Shown here one piece after another: positions 1-9,731 of a stretch of DNA of 64,000 bases; the first letter of the stretch is position 1; each line of letters starts with the position of its first letter. Source of the DNA: Setoptus koraiensis (taxonomy: Eukaryota; Arthropoda); contig CM106586.1 in NCBI GenBank assembly GCA_048013815.1, forward strand, positions 21,080,001-21,144,000, in the 5' to 3' direction. Under the pieces are notes generated by a model, which was not told the origin of the DNA, did not search any database, and was given only the letters and a program-made list of their open reading frames with translations. The translations under genes and the position numbers were made by a program.

Positions 1-679
1 AATGCTCCTAACGTTGTCTAACAAGAGGTTGTAAGATGAGCGAGCAGCCTGTAACTTTTAATCTCGAGTGTTATCATGTTTTTGAAATGATAACATAGGT
101 GACGATAAAGAAGAAGCTCTTTACTATTATCACCATTCGAGTACCTTCCTTATGAGCCAATGTAGTCGTGATAGAACAGCAACAATGTTGGCAGTAGAAT
201 GAGCAGACCTACAACAGCAGACCAACTGATTACAGAATAAGAAAAAAATAGTTGCGATTTTTCGACTATTCGTAGATTGATTGTGGCGGTCAGGTTTATA
301 GCGGTAGTGAGCTACTAGTTTGTGTATAAAGATTAGGTTTATGTTAACAAGAGGAAGAAGAGGAAAATTGTTATAATAAAAAAAAATAATGAATAGCTCG
401 ACCGCTATTGATTATCTCACAACAAACAGCACGAGTGGTGAGACATTCATCGAACTGACAGATCGAAAACTAACGGTCACCATCACTCATAATGTTAAGA
501 ATATGCGAAATTGATCAATCATTTGATCAAGGGAGCCTTGAAAAGACTGCTGTCTGTAAAAGGCCAATCAAAGACAGGTTGGTCATCGCCATCAATACGA
601 GTTTCGGCAGCAATGAATAATATTGTTGTTGGCAAATAGGCTCTCTTGGTAAAAGCCAAGGCTTGAGTGCAGGACTTAC
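1..679 (-). other. First intron (left-edge part) of the BAR-domain RhoGAP gene
   Basis: This stretch lies downstream, on the minus strand, of the splice donor that closes the BAR exon (donor GTAAGT on the minus strand, plus positions 674-679). I found no convincing acceptor followed by BAR-like coding sequence, so the next exon probably lies beyond the left edge. The sequence is AT-rich and unique, with no repeats of note. Confidence 0.5.
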
Positions 680-1513
680 CCTAGCTTGATTAAATCGGTT
701 GGTGGCATCGTCTAGCTCTTTCTTCAGCTGATCCAGTTTAGTAAGTACTGATTGTTGGATGACATTACTATTGACATTATAAGAGCTACTTGAATGGAAA
801 GTGCCTGAATGTTGTTGCTGCTGCTTGTTATTGAATCCATTGTATCTTGCTTTAATAGATTCTAGATCGTTATTGGCCTTGATAAAGGATTTCCTGCATT
901 TGAGCACATTTGGTATATCATGATCTAACATTTGATTAAGTGGTTGAAGGCAATTTTTTTCTATGTTTTGTTCGTAATTCAAATACAATTGAGCCAATTG
1001 AGATTGTAATCTTGAACAGTGACTGAAAGTTGTCGCCAACAGCGAATCCGGCTTCATTCTACTTGAGGATTTTGTTAGAAATCTATTAAAACTTAATATG
1101 GGCAACTTCTTGTGTCGTTTAGTAGCCTCTATGCCCTGACTTAGAAGTGTCTTGTTCCTGCGGCCATCTCCTAATGCTTGGCCATTGCAGGAGTCATTAT
1201 CACCGTTTGCTGAATGATTGTCGGCCGTATATTGTTGCTGTTGGCCGGCAACATTGTGATTACTCGTGTTGTTGTTGTTGTTGATAGTGGCATTATAGTA
1301 TGAGGACAAAGTTGACGATGTTGATGATAGATTTGATTGCAGCTGGGAGGATATTTTCTTTTCCGCATCAATGCACACTTGACGGAGCTCGTCAAATGTC
1401 TTCTCAACATTGATTAAATTTTCACTAAAACTGTCATTGCTGGATGATTTGTCGATTCTGTTGCGTACATTAGAATCGACAAAATGTTTTATATTCAACA
1501 GTGATTTCTTCAT
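680..1513 (-). CDS. BAR-domain Rho GTPase-activating protein, ARHGAP17/44 (RICH) family, first coding exon
   Basis: In the known family an N-terminal BAR domain binds curved membrane and a RhoGAP domain inactivates Cdc42/Rac at junctions and synapses; only the BAR part is in this window. The exon encodes 278 residues. It starts MKKSLL, like the MKKQF start of vertebrate ARHGAP17, so I chose this ATG over in-frame sequence upstream. Family landmarks follow in order: SENLINVEKTFDELRQV near residues 30-45, KKLPILSF near 135, then LYLNYEQNIEKNCLQPL and DIPNVLKCRK. It ends at NRFNQAR on an AGG|GTAAGT donor. A low-complexity run of Ser, Asn and Gln (about residues 60-130) replaces a short loop of vertebrate homologues. 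The RhoGAP exons must lie off the left edge. SH3BP1 belongs to the same clade and cannot be excluded. Family confidence is high. Confidence 0.82.
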
Positions 1514-3235
1514 TGATATTGAGTGTTTAAGGTATTCCAGGCTGAACAATGGTGGTATCACAATGTAATGAGCTGTATAATGATATGTTATTGGCTTAGA
1601 GAAATATGTCTTGGTCGTTGTCAATACTGTATGTCATTGAAGGATTTGGTAAGTGTGCTTGAGTGTAGCGGTGTGTGTAACATCAATAATAATATTTTTG
1701 TGATTCGAGTAGTGACAGCGCTACGAACAAACAGATTTTATCCAATTGAAATCAAGCTACTGTTGATCATTCAATTCAGCCACTTGATGATTTCAAGTAG
1801 GAACAAAATAAAATTATGTTGATCATATAGTGTTTGTAAGCTCAAGTGACGATCTAATCTTGCTGTTAATGTGGAATGATGCAAAATGGTTGCTTCATTA
1901 GCTCCAACTGTTCTTCTATTGTTACTTGTGTTCGTGTTCCAGTGCTCGACTTGGCATATGTTGCAGCTATGTTATCATCACTACTGTTGCTCAAGGCATC
2001 CATATTTGATTTGGTGTGTACTACTATTGTTTATTATTCAATATTTGTCGTTCGCTGCCTATTATCATTATTATTTATTATTGGATGTGTGATCGTCAAG
2101 ATTATAATTAGCCAAAGGCGTCGATAAAATGGCTCAACTGTTGGCTGTTCCAATATTGTATGTAATCATCGCATGCGACACTCTGTGCTCTGCTCTGCGT
2201 TCGATCTGCGTATTTTGTCCAATAATGGATTGATAATTCGAAATAAATTCGAATCTCTCTGATCACCGACGATACTAATCTTTGTATATTCTTAGAGTTT
2301 GTAATAATAATAGAGATGTTGCTGTTGTTGTTGTTGTCGTGATATTAATTTTAGAGATAATACAAACATGAGATGACGCATATTAATGTGTGATTTAGCA
2401 AGGTATGGCATTATCAACTCACTCGTACACAGTCGATGCACTAATGTTGTTCTCCCTCGCTCGCTCGTTTGCTTATATTTGGAGGAAACGTTCACTTTTT
2501 GTTGTTGCTTTTATATGGTAGCAGTGTTATCATTATTTATTTGTTTTTCAACTACTGTCCACGACCGCCAGGCTCAACTGCACACTAGCCTGCGCTGAGC
2601 GACTCAATCGCAGCGCCACCTGAACTATCGTACCTGTTCTATCAATTTGAATGTATACAGTGTACAGAAACAGGTTTCATGCCACTATTTTTACTTCAAC
2701 CTGGCTCAAATAAATTCTCTCAAGTCAGAGATTGTTCTGCCTGCTGATGCAACTGACAATTTAACGAAAGTCACCTCCCCCAATTCAACTTCCCATCATC
2801 ATGCCACTGTGGTGTGCATGCTAAATACGGTAAGAATTATATCTATTTGAGCGCGTACTACCATAACGCCATCTTCGGGACAAACAACGAATTACGCATT
2901 GCAACACATACACATGTAAACAATGGAACATGTTTCACATGAAACAGCCCCAACACAGTAACATTGTTAAACAATGCTGATGCATGCTAACGCACTAATC
3001 ATCATAGATTTGCATTTCTACCAAATGGTTGGTCTGCATTCTCGTTTGTATTATATCCGGCAACGATTATAACAATTATTCGTTTAAATATACCTAAAAA
3101 CAGCCAACTACACACATTGCTCATCATTACATCCATTTATTTAAAACCTATTTATTGAAAGTCCATTTATTCATCCCTGCTTTCCGTTGTTCGGTTGCGA
3201 AACTCACCGGGAATCTACCAACCGAAATATCTAAC
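1514..3235. promoter_or_regulatory. Divergent intergenic region between the BAR-RhoGAP (-) and EED (+)
   Basis: These 1.7 kb separate two divergently transcribed genes and should hold both promoters. A YY1/Pho-type motif (CGCCATCTT, the reverse of AAGATGGCG) lies at 2867-2875. A short open plus-strand stretch ending on a good donor (ACG|GTAAGA, near 2829) could be a leader or upstream coding exon of EED, because human EED has about 75 residues before the conserved part. I could not match it to any N-terminus. Several small open frames are present without homology. Confidence 0.35.
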
Positions 3236-4432
3236 ATGCGCCAGACCAGAAACAAATACAAATATGTCGAGTGCTTTCAGGAGGATCATCAAAAACCAAT
3301 ATTTTCGGTACAATTCAATCGATTTGCAGGATCTAACAATATATTTGCCACTGTCGCCGACAATAGAGTGACTGTCTACGAAATCAAGACCAACATCCAT
3401 CCTATTCTCTGTTTTTCCGATCCAAGTCCTAACGAGTGCTTTTATTGTTGTGCCTGGACAGTCGATACTGATGAAGAGGAGTTTATCCTTCTTGCGGCTG
3501 GACATAACGGCATAATTAGAGTTATATCGTTGAAACATTCAGGCGATAGTAAATATCTACCCGGACATGGGGGATCCATCAACGATATCCGCGTCTCACC
3601 AATTGACACCAATCTTGTACTCACTGCAAGCAAGGACCACTCTCTGAGATTGTGGAATCTAAAAACAGAGACTTGTATTGCTATATTCGGCGGCGTTGAA
3701 GGTCATCGAGACGAAGTTTTGTCCTCAGATTTCCATTGCTCTGGCACAAAAATTATCAGCTGTGGAATGGACCACTCACTTAAGATCTGGAATTTCGATA
3801 AAGATATACTTAATGCTATTGCATTGAGCCGAACATTCAACAATCGCACCGCTAAAATATCTTTTCCTACAGAGAAAAAACATTTTGCCACATACTCTAC
3901 TAGAGAAATACACAGAAATTATGTAGATTGCGTGAGTTGGTTTGGGAATTTTATTTTATCAAAATCTTGTGAAAATTCAATTATATGCTGGAAACCAGGC
4001 AAATTAGAAACTGCCACCGAAATCAAATTGCCAATGAAATACACCACTGATACCTCGAGTACAATACTGGAGAGCCTAATTACAAAAGACTGTGACATCT
4101 GGTTCATTAGATTCTCTATAGATCCCTCTATGAGATATCTAGCCTTAGGTAATAAATTAGGAAAGACTTATGTGTTTGATTTAGATAACGACGAGCATGA
4201 TAGGTATGTAGTTTCTCACAGTAAACTCTAATTGTTCACTTTGAAGGTAATGGCAGAAATTTAACACTGTCATTTTTATCTTCTAATTATATTTAGGTTT
4301 GCCCAACGCACAACATTGACACACCCAAAATGCAACGTAACCATAAGACAGGCTTGCTTCAATAATGACGCAAAAATTTTAATTTGTGTATGTGACGACG
4401 GATCCATATGGAGATGGGATAGCCAAAGTTAA
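3236..4432 (+). CDS. eed: Polycomb protein EED / extra sex combs (WD40 subunit of PRC2)
   Basis: EED is the seven-bladed WD40 subunit of Polycomb repressive complex 2; it binds H3K27me3 and stimulates the EZH2 methyltransferase in the nucleus. Two exons, 3236-4203 and 4297-4432, are joined across a 93-bp intron (AG|GTATGT, TTTAG|G) to give 367 residues. Near-identical family blocks are visible: [16 protein letters not shown] (151-166), [10 protein letters not shown] (176-185), [13 protein letters not shown] (221-233), [16 protein letters not shown] (241-256), and a DDGSIWRW C-terminus. The methyl-lysine cage is kept as F23, Y70, W289 and F290; the last is Tyr in human and Phe in fly Esc. The start is the first in-frame ATG, just before the conserved [12 protein letters not shown]; it gives a shorter N-terminus than human (441 residues in total), so an upstream exon is possible. 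Identity is very secure. Confidence 0.95.
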
Positions 4433-5528
4433 TGGGAAGAAAGAACTACATTGTATCTGTGACACAGACATGAACCCAAGCTATTGACCATGGTGTTGTT
4501 CTAGCATGATGACCCATCCTTCGAGACTTGACCAGTTACTTAGATCAGATAACGATCTATAATAGAACGCAAGTATTACAAAAGGCTGGCAGATAGATAA
4601 AAACAATCGATGGCCGTGCCTGAGTCTACTAGTCTACTGATGTACAGCAAAAAAAAAGAAAATTGTACAAAATAAGTAGCCTCCTTGATTGTACTGAGAA
4701 GATTTTTGTATCATATTAAGAACAATTGATCAATGATTGAAATGTGGGATCCAGAGTTTACAATTATGATCCCATCAACTAGTTTTAACTTTCTGTGTCA
4801 CGAAAGCCGTTATCAAATCTTTTTGATTGGTCTTATTCATTCAAAAGTCTAGAGAAAGACTATTGTCGAGATGATATGTTTGCGCCTTTTCTCTGTTATT
4901 TCTCTGTTATATCTAATGCGCGTGTGCAGTGGCAAGATATGTGAAGGCTCAATGTGATCTATGCGATCGCGACAATATGAGATAACATAAACAAGCGCGT
5001 ACATAGTAATCACGAGCATAGGGTCGTACCATTTTCATAAAAATTAAGTAGATCATATATGTTCTACTTGTAGAAAAACGACATGAGGCTCGATAGCAAA
5101 TTGAACACATTTAACAAGGCATTATCAAGAATATCAGGATACCTAAAAGAAACGTCGCCCGAAAATTATTTCCCATAGATTAATCTGATAAATACCATAG
5201 TACTGCCCCGAATTACAGCACGATAATATTGATTGATTCATCTTCTACTCTTATCGTCTCATCTAATAAAATAATTATCCATTTTTTGGAGCTCGGGGAC
5301 AGATATTGCAAAGTACCAGACAATAATAACGGTCTCTTACCATCAATAATGAGAAAACTACTATCCGCTATCGAAGAACATCTTAGCGAGTTCGCTGGAT
5401 TGTCAATCTTCTACTCTTGCTAGAAATGAATGCAATAAAAAGGATTACTATTTGATATAATATAACCAATGACAAACCTATTCAAGATTATTGTTATATA
5501 GTTGCGTCGAGAATCAAAATTTCTTTTC
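4433..5528. other. Intergenic region EED-CDK5 with two orphan open frames
   Basis: This AT-rich region holds the EED 3' end and the CDK5 promoter. Two coding-looking stretches sit in different frames: an ATG-started 31-codon frame at 5083-5178 (begins MRLDSKLNTF) and an open frame of about 75 codons ending at 5423 (contains HFLELGDRYCKVPDNN and SIMRKLLSAIEEHL). No GT dinucleotide lies between 5083 and about 5200, so ordinary splicing cannot join them. They could be a decayed or frameshifted small gene or chance frames. I recognise no family. Confidence 0.25.
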
Positions 5529-6605
5529 ATGCATAAATACGAGAAGGGAACTCAATTAGGGACGGGTGCCTATGGGGTATGTATAATCAATACTGTCATC
5601 CGCGATAATCAATAATGTGTAGAATCGATAATCTAACCTCATATATCACTCTCTCTCACAAACCGACACTCAGACTGTATTTAAAGGGAAAAACCGGGAG
5701 ACAAACGAAATAGTTGCTTTAAAAAGGGTAAGGTTAGATAATGACGATGAGGGAGTTCCCAGCAGTGCTCTGAGGGAGATCTGTTTGCTTAAAGAACTGA
5801 AGCACAAGAACATCGTAAGGTAAGTTGTGATCTTTTAAATTCTGCTCTCTAATTCTAAGTGTGCCTAAGTAGCTAACGACTTTTTGTACTAATCTCGTCT
5901 GCAAATATTAGGTTGCAAGATGTATTGCACAGCGATAAGAAGCTAACATTAGTCTTCGAGCACTGCGATCAAGATCTCAAAAAGTACTTCGACAGTCTCA
6001 ATGGTGAGATTGATCCCAATGTAGTCAAGTCGTTCTTTTACCAGTTACTCAAAGGCTTGTCTTTCTGCCATGGACACAACATTCTACACCGCGATCTCAA
6101 GCCTCAAAACCTACTTATCAACAAGAACGGCGTTTTGAAGCTGGCAGACTTCGGTCTTGCTAGAGCTTTCGGCATTCCAGTTAGGTTTTATTCAGCAGAG
6201 GTGGTTACACTATGGTATCGGCCGCCCGATGTATTATTTGGTGCCAAGTTGTATTCTACCGATGTTGATGTCTGGTCCGCTGGCTGCATATTTGCCGAGA
6301 TGGCCAACGCAGGCAGACCACTGTTCCCAGGGGCGAATGTCGACGACCAGTTGAAACGCATCTTCAAGCTGTTGGGCACACCAACTGAGGAAACGTGGCC
6401 TGGCCTCACGCAGTTGCCAGAGTACAAAACGTTTCCCTACTATCATCCGACAGCTAACTTCGCGCAGGTAGTGCATAAGCTCAACCTAAAAGGCCGCGAT
6501 TTGCTTCAAAAGCTAATCGTTTGCTACCCGGCCCGTAGAATATCGGCCGACGAGGCGCTCCGTCATTCATACTTTAACGATGTGCCGGCTGAGATAAGAG
6601 ACTGA
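5529..6605 (+). CDS. Cdk5: Cyclin-dependent kinase 5 (CDK5)
   Basis: CDK5 is a proline-directed Ser/Thr kinase activated by p35/p39, acting mainly in neurons on cytoskeletal and synaptic substrates. Three exons, 5529-5576, 5674-5819 and 5912-6605, encode 295 residues (human 292). Introns are 97 and 92 bp with GT-AG ends and matching phases. Visible landmarks: glycine loop G-T-G-A-Y-G (11-16), catalytic Lys33 in VALKRVRL, the PSSALRE helix (about 45-51) that distinguishes CDK5 from CDK1/2 (PSTAIRE), HRDLKPQN catalytic loop, [13 protein letters not shown], and [19 protein letters not shown] with the Ser159 position kept instead of an activating Thr. All catalytic residues are present. The first exon (16 codons) is too short to be found as a stand-alone frame; its ATG gives MHKYEK, matching MQKYEK of human. 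It converges on eL37, with about 200 bp between. Confidence 0.97.
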
Positions 6606-6728
6606 AATCAAGCCACGTTTAGGACTGGTTATGGATCTCATAGGGGCTCGAAACAGTGTGAGTTTATGTTGGTCTGGCCACACATTTACGATTGAGGAAC
6701 ATTGTAACCTCTTGTAGAACGACATATA

Positions 6729-6734
6729 AATAAA
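6729..6734 (+). terminator. Polyadenylation signal AATAAA of CDK5
   Basis: Canonical AATAAA about 125 nt after the CDK5 stop codon, in an A-rich context, before the convergent eL37 gene. Confidence 0.6.
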
Positions 6735-6812
6735 ATATAAAAAAGATTTGATTTTCACTAATGTGGAGGATTGCAGAGTATAATCATTAGAGCTGGCGCA
6801 ACTTTAATTAAA

Positions 6813-7445
6813 TTAATTGGCTTTCTCCACTTTCTTTTGTGCCGACTTGCCGGCGACGGCTTGCTTCTTTGCTCCTAATGTCATAGGTCTGAATTTGAAG
6901 CCATTGCGGAAACGTTGATGAACTTTACGTAGGTAACGTACTCTGCCTGTGCCTGTGGTGCGCCTCCTCTTGGCCTTCATGCTCCAGTTATACTTGCGGA
7001 TCCTTTTCTCTGGGTATCCACATGAGGCGCATTTTGATTTTTGAATATGGTAAGAGCTGCGGCCACATCGACGACACAGTGTGTGTGTCTTATTGTGGCG
7101 CTTACCAAATGACGAAGTACCCTTAGTCTGTGGTGTTGAAAATCGAGGGAATAGAGATGGATTAGTCAAATGAAGGCGTGAGGCATTGGTATTGAGGTAA
7201 AAATTTGTTCAGAATTTGAGAAATCTCTCAGATTGAATTGGCCATCATGGAGCAGAAAGCCTATCTGCATCTGGTGGAAACCGCGAATGTTTCTGTTGAT
7301 GTTCTCATCATAGAGATTCTCAAATGTATTTTATGTCTCGAATTGTGTATGCAATATTGTCATGCTGGGGAATTGTCACATCTAACGATACCTCAGATGA
7401 GGTTGTTAATGTTGTACATTAATATTAAAGGGAAATACTCACCAT
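6813..7445 (-). CDS. RpL37: 60S ribosomal protein eL37 (RPL37)
   Basis: eL37 is a small zinc-ribbon protein of the large ribosomal subunit that contacts 5.8S/28S rRNA near the exit tunnel. Coding exons are 7443-7445 (the ATG alone) and 6813-7127, joined across a 315-bp intron (ATG|GTGAGT ... CACAG|ACT). The split directly after the initiator ATG is the known arrangement in animal RPL37 genes, and it explains why the open frame seems to carry extra N-terminal residues; those are intron. The product of 105 residues starts [19 protein letters not shown] and has zinc ligands CRRC and CASC, then [17 protein letters not shown]. It is slightly longer than human (97) through a Lys/Ala-rich tail. The intron carries a C/D-box snoRNA candidate. 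No clear 5'TOP pyrimidine tract is visible just upstream of the ATG. Confidence 0.97.
7222..7318 (-). ncRNA. C/D-box snoRNA candidate in the RPL37 intron
   Basis: On the minus strand, box C ATGATGA (7305-7311) and box D CTGA (7228-7231) are flanked by a perfect 6-bp terminal stem, AATCTC (7313-7318) with GAGATT (7222-7227). Internal C'/D'-like elements, CTGC then ATGATGG, lie between them. Length of about 97 nt is normal for the class. It sits in the sense strand of a ribosomal protein intron, the usual host; human RPL37 also carries a C/D snoRNA (SNORD72). I could not assign the rRNA target. Host context, boxes and stem together make this good but unproven. Confidence 0.6.
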
Positions 7446-8368
7446 TGTTGAACGCTAGAATCACTAAATAATAATGATTTAAATGTGTCGGTATCTAACC
7501 TAACTAGAATTCAAATATAATTGATTGGGACAATTCCTCAAAATAAATTATTGAAATTAAGCTCAATGCTGTAGCGATTCGATTAACGTGCCGACACCAG
7601 TGGCCACGTTATTGCATTGATCCCTGTGAAGGAAAGAGGCTAGCATCCTAGAACTCATGTGAGCTTGCCTGTACTCACATCATGCTGTTCACTACACAGC
7701 ACTGGCTGTGTTATCATGTGTCGCGCATGCTCACAATTGGCATTTCCTGTTGAGCGCGCATTTTGAGAGCCCAAAAAATTCAATTTACCATTGGTTCAGG
7801 GGAGAGCATTCACTTTTTAGAGTGGGAGGCGCACCAACCTGCTCGGGTGGAGACCTCCGACCTCCAAGAGCCAGACTTTAAGCATGAAAAGAAACTATAT
7901 TATTTTGCCGTTAATTAATTGTAATTTGCGGATTACAATGCTTCCAACCGGGTAGCAAATCGAAATAGGAGATTCTTGGGAGACTCGCCCAACCGCACAC
8001 AAGGGGAGCCGCGCGCGGTGTCATTCCGCACCATTTGTAATGAACTTTGGCATTGGTTCTGTGTGGCTCAACTCCTTCCTCCCCATGATGCAATCTTGTG
8101 GCTCGTTGCTGGCGGTGCAAAAAGTTCGACAAAATCGAATTTTTCTATATGGCCGTTGTTTACAACTTTATGTCTACACATTCTCATTGTGCGCCATTTC
8201 AGCCAATCACATTCCTAGTTCAGCGCACTTGACATAACTTTATCCCAAACTGTTGTAACACCTATCACGTCTAATTATCATATTCATTAATAATAATTAA
8301 AATAAAAATTAATATCATTAATAATCATCATTACACAAATAGAAGAACGATTGACCCAATCAACAACA
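7446..8368. promoter_or_regulatory. Bidirectional promoter region RPL37 (-) / coiled-coil gene (+), with a GC-rich island
   Basis: The flanks are AT-rich but 7560-8240 is clearly GC-richer and unique. CCAAT-type boxes (ATTGG or CCAAT) occur near 7734, 7790, 8051 and 8203, consistent with a shared housekeeping promoter. Two tight hairpins can form: ATGTGAG/CTCACAT near 7659-7680, and ACACAGC-ACTG-GCTGTGT at 7694-7711. A structured RNA gene could lie here. I compared it by eye with U1, U2, U4, U5, U6, U11/U12, SRP, RNase P and MRP and found no match. Confidence 0.4.
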
Positions 8369-8890
8369 ATGGAAACATTAGCCATATCAGCCATGAAAAC
8401 AATTGCGGCCGCCAAAAATTTAGCGGAAAAAGCCGCCGAATTGAATAGCACAAACTCATCGCTCAATGGTAGAGTGTCAGCCGAGGAAGCCAAAAGTCAT
8501 CTCATTCGTACCGAAGAATCTTACATTGATTCTAAGATACAAATTATGGAAAGCACTCTGAGACTCGTAGAGAAATCTCATTCACATTCAAACGAACTAT
8601 TGAACAGTTCAATGGATATGCTTCCTCTCCTTGCCCGGCTGAAGCATTTCTCTGAAACGGCTGAGCCCGACGAAACAACCCAGCGTCAAAGAGTTGAAAA
8701 ACTTCGTATGGAACAATCGAAAGTCATAGAAAAGTACGAGTCTAGCCCAACTTTCAAGAAAATGGTTCAGACAGAATCAGAAATCAAAGAGCTAGATGAT
8801 TGCGTAGAAGCAAGAGTTGTTGAGCTCCAGGAACTAGACAAGGAATTGGAGGATCTACAAGCACAACTCATAGATTTGAGAAGCATTTGA
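8369..8890 (+). CDS. Small coiled-coil protein of unknown function
   Basis: A single uninterrupted frame of 173 residues starts at ATG after an AT-rich leader. No family was recognised. The sequence is almost entirely helical and charged: an Ala-rich N-terminal segment (AAAKNLAEKAAEL), a middle segment with HSHSNELLNSSMDMLPLLARL, and a C-terminal heptad-like stretch (ELQELDKELEDLQAQLIDL) that should form a coiled coil. No signal peptide or membrane segment. Size and layout resemble small structural subunits of kinetochore, SMC5/6 or vesicle-tethering complexes, but that is only a resemblance. The gene converges tail to tail with the TEX10-like gene, the stop codons being 4 bp apart; an AATAAA at 9035-9040, inside the neighbour, is the nearest poly(A) signal. 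Codon use looks ordinary, so it is likely a real gene. Confidence 0.75.
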   Translation: METLAISAMKTIAAAKNLAEKAAELNSTNSSLNGRVSAEEAKSHLIRTEESYIDSKIQIMESTLRLVEKSHSHSNELLNSSMDMLPLLARLKHFSETAEPDETTQRQRVEKLRMEQSKVIEKYESSPTFKKMVQTESEIKELDDCVEARVVELQELDKELEDLQAQLIDLRSI

Positions 8891-8894
8891 TTAC

Positions 8895-9731
8895 TTATAC
8901 AAATTTATTACTTGTCAATTCAAGAACTTTGAAAAATTTTTCTTCAATGTCGTCTTTGTCATCATGCTGTAAACCAAGTATAATATCCTCCTTGTTTGAA
9001 TTGATATTGTTACATTTCAACTCATTGAGATCTAAATAAAAATTCACCTCTGTCCATACAAGCGGTTTTACCCTGTCCCTATTCATCACAGCCTCCTTAT
9101 CTTGTTTAGCCAAATACTTGACTCTGTTATTCTTCAGTTGAGCGGCCAGTTGACAATCAATGGACTCGACACTGCCCGCCTCCAGTCGTCGAGTAAATAT
9201 GGCCATAAGGATGGGATTAATTTCTGGATCATTATATCTTATAAGGCAATCTAGTAGCTTTCTACAAGTTGCAACAATGTCTTGACTAAGATGAGTGTAG
9301 GCACAATCAATGTAGGGTTTGAGGGATTCTACAAAGTCGGTCAGAGATACATGCTGTTGTCTCATCTGGTTCATGCATGTTTTCAAGCAACGATTTGCAG
9401 CCAATCTCACCTGATCTGACTGGTCAATTATGAATTTGGCCAGAGAGTCAACAAATGGTTTATTGAGACTTTTGATAAATTCGTTGTTGATAATGGAGCT
9501 CAATTGATTGAGAAGATTTAGTTTAGAATGTTGTGATATGTGGCTGCCATGTGTGAGCAGCATAGAAAGGGGATCGGTCTTGTGGAATTTGGCCTCCTTG
9601 ATGACAATTTTCTTTGATTTGAATTCAGCCCTGGTCTCATTTGAGTCCCTTTTGAGTTTGCGTCCAACTTTGAGCTTGACCTTCTGGAAATCGACGTCCT
9701 TCTTTTTGTTTTTGTTCCCTTTGCCCTTCAT
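8895..9731 (-). CDS. TEX10 / IPI1-type pre-ribosomal processing protein
   Basis: In yeast Ipi1 and in animals TEX10 act in the Rix1/PELP1-WDR18-SENP3 complex, which helps mature the 60S pre-ribosome in the nucleolus and nucleoplasm. This 278-residue intronless frame begins MKGKGNKNKKKDVDFQKVKL; DFQKVKLKVGRK is the diagnostic N-terminal block of TEX10 (DFQKVKLKVGKK). A stretch of HEAT/ARM-like helices follows, with FIIDQSDQVRLAANRCLKTC (about residues 103-122) matching the TEX10 repeat that contains DKDANVRLAAVQLL. It is far shorter than human TEX10 (929) and closer to yeast Ipi1 (about 334), ending about where the conserved domain ends. Either the short form is complete or this lineage lost the C-terminal region. 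The stop is followed at once by the convergent neighbour. Confidence 0.85.
   Translation of the reverse strand: MKGKGNKNKKKDVDFQKVKLKVGRKLKRDSNETRAEFKSKKIVIKEAKFHKTDPLSMLLTHGSHISQHSKLNLLNQLSSIINNEFIKSLNKPFVDSLAKFIIDQSDQVRLAANRCLKTCMNQMRQQHVSLTDFVESLKPYIDCAYTHLSQDIVATCRKLLDCLIRYNDPEINPILMAIFTRRLEAGSVESIDCQLAAQLKNNRVKYLAKQDKEAVMNRDRVKPLVWTEVNFYLDLNELKCNNINSNKEDIILGLQHDDKDDIEEKFFKVLELTSNKFV

Noticed and set aside
1514-1624. N-terminal extension of the BAR-RhoGAP frame upstream of MKKSLL
   Set aside because: Begins with TTG, not ATG, and homologues start at MKK.
7128-7169. N-terminal extension [14 protein letters not shown] on eL37
   Set aside because: It is intron sequence before the CACAG|ACT acceptor; the true start is the split ATG at 7443-7445.
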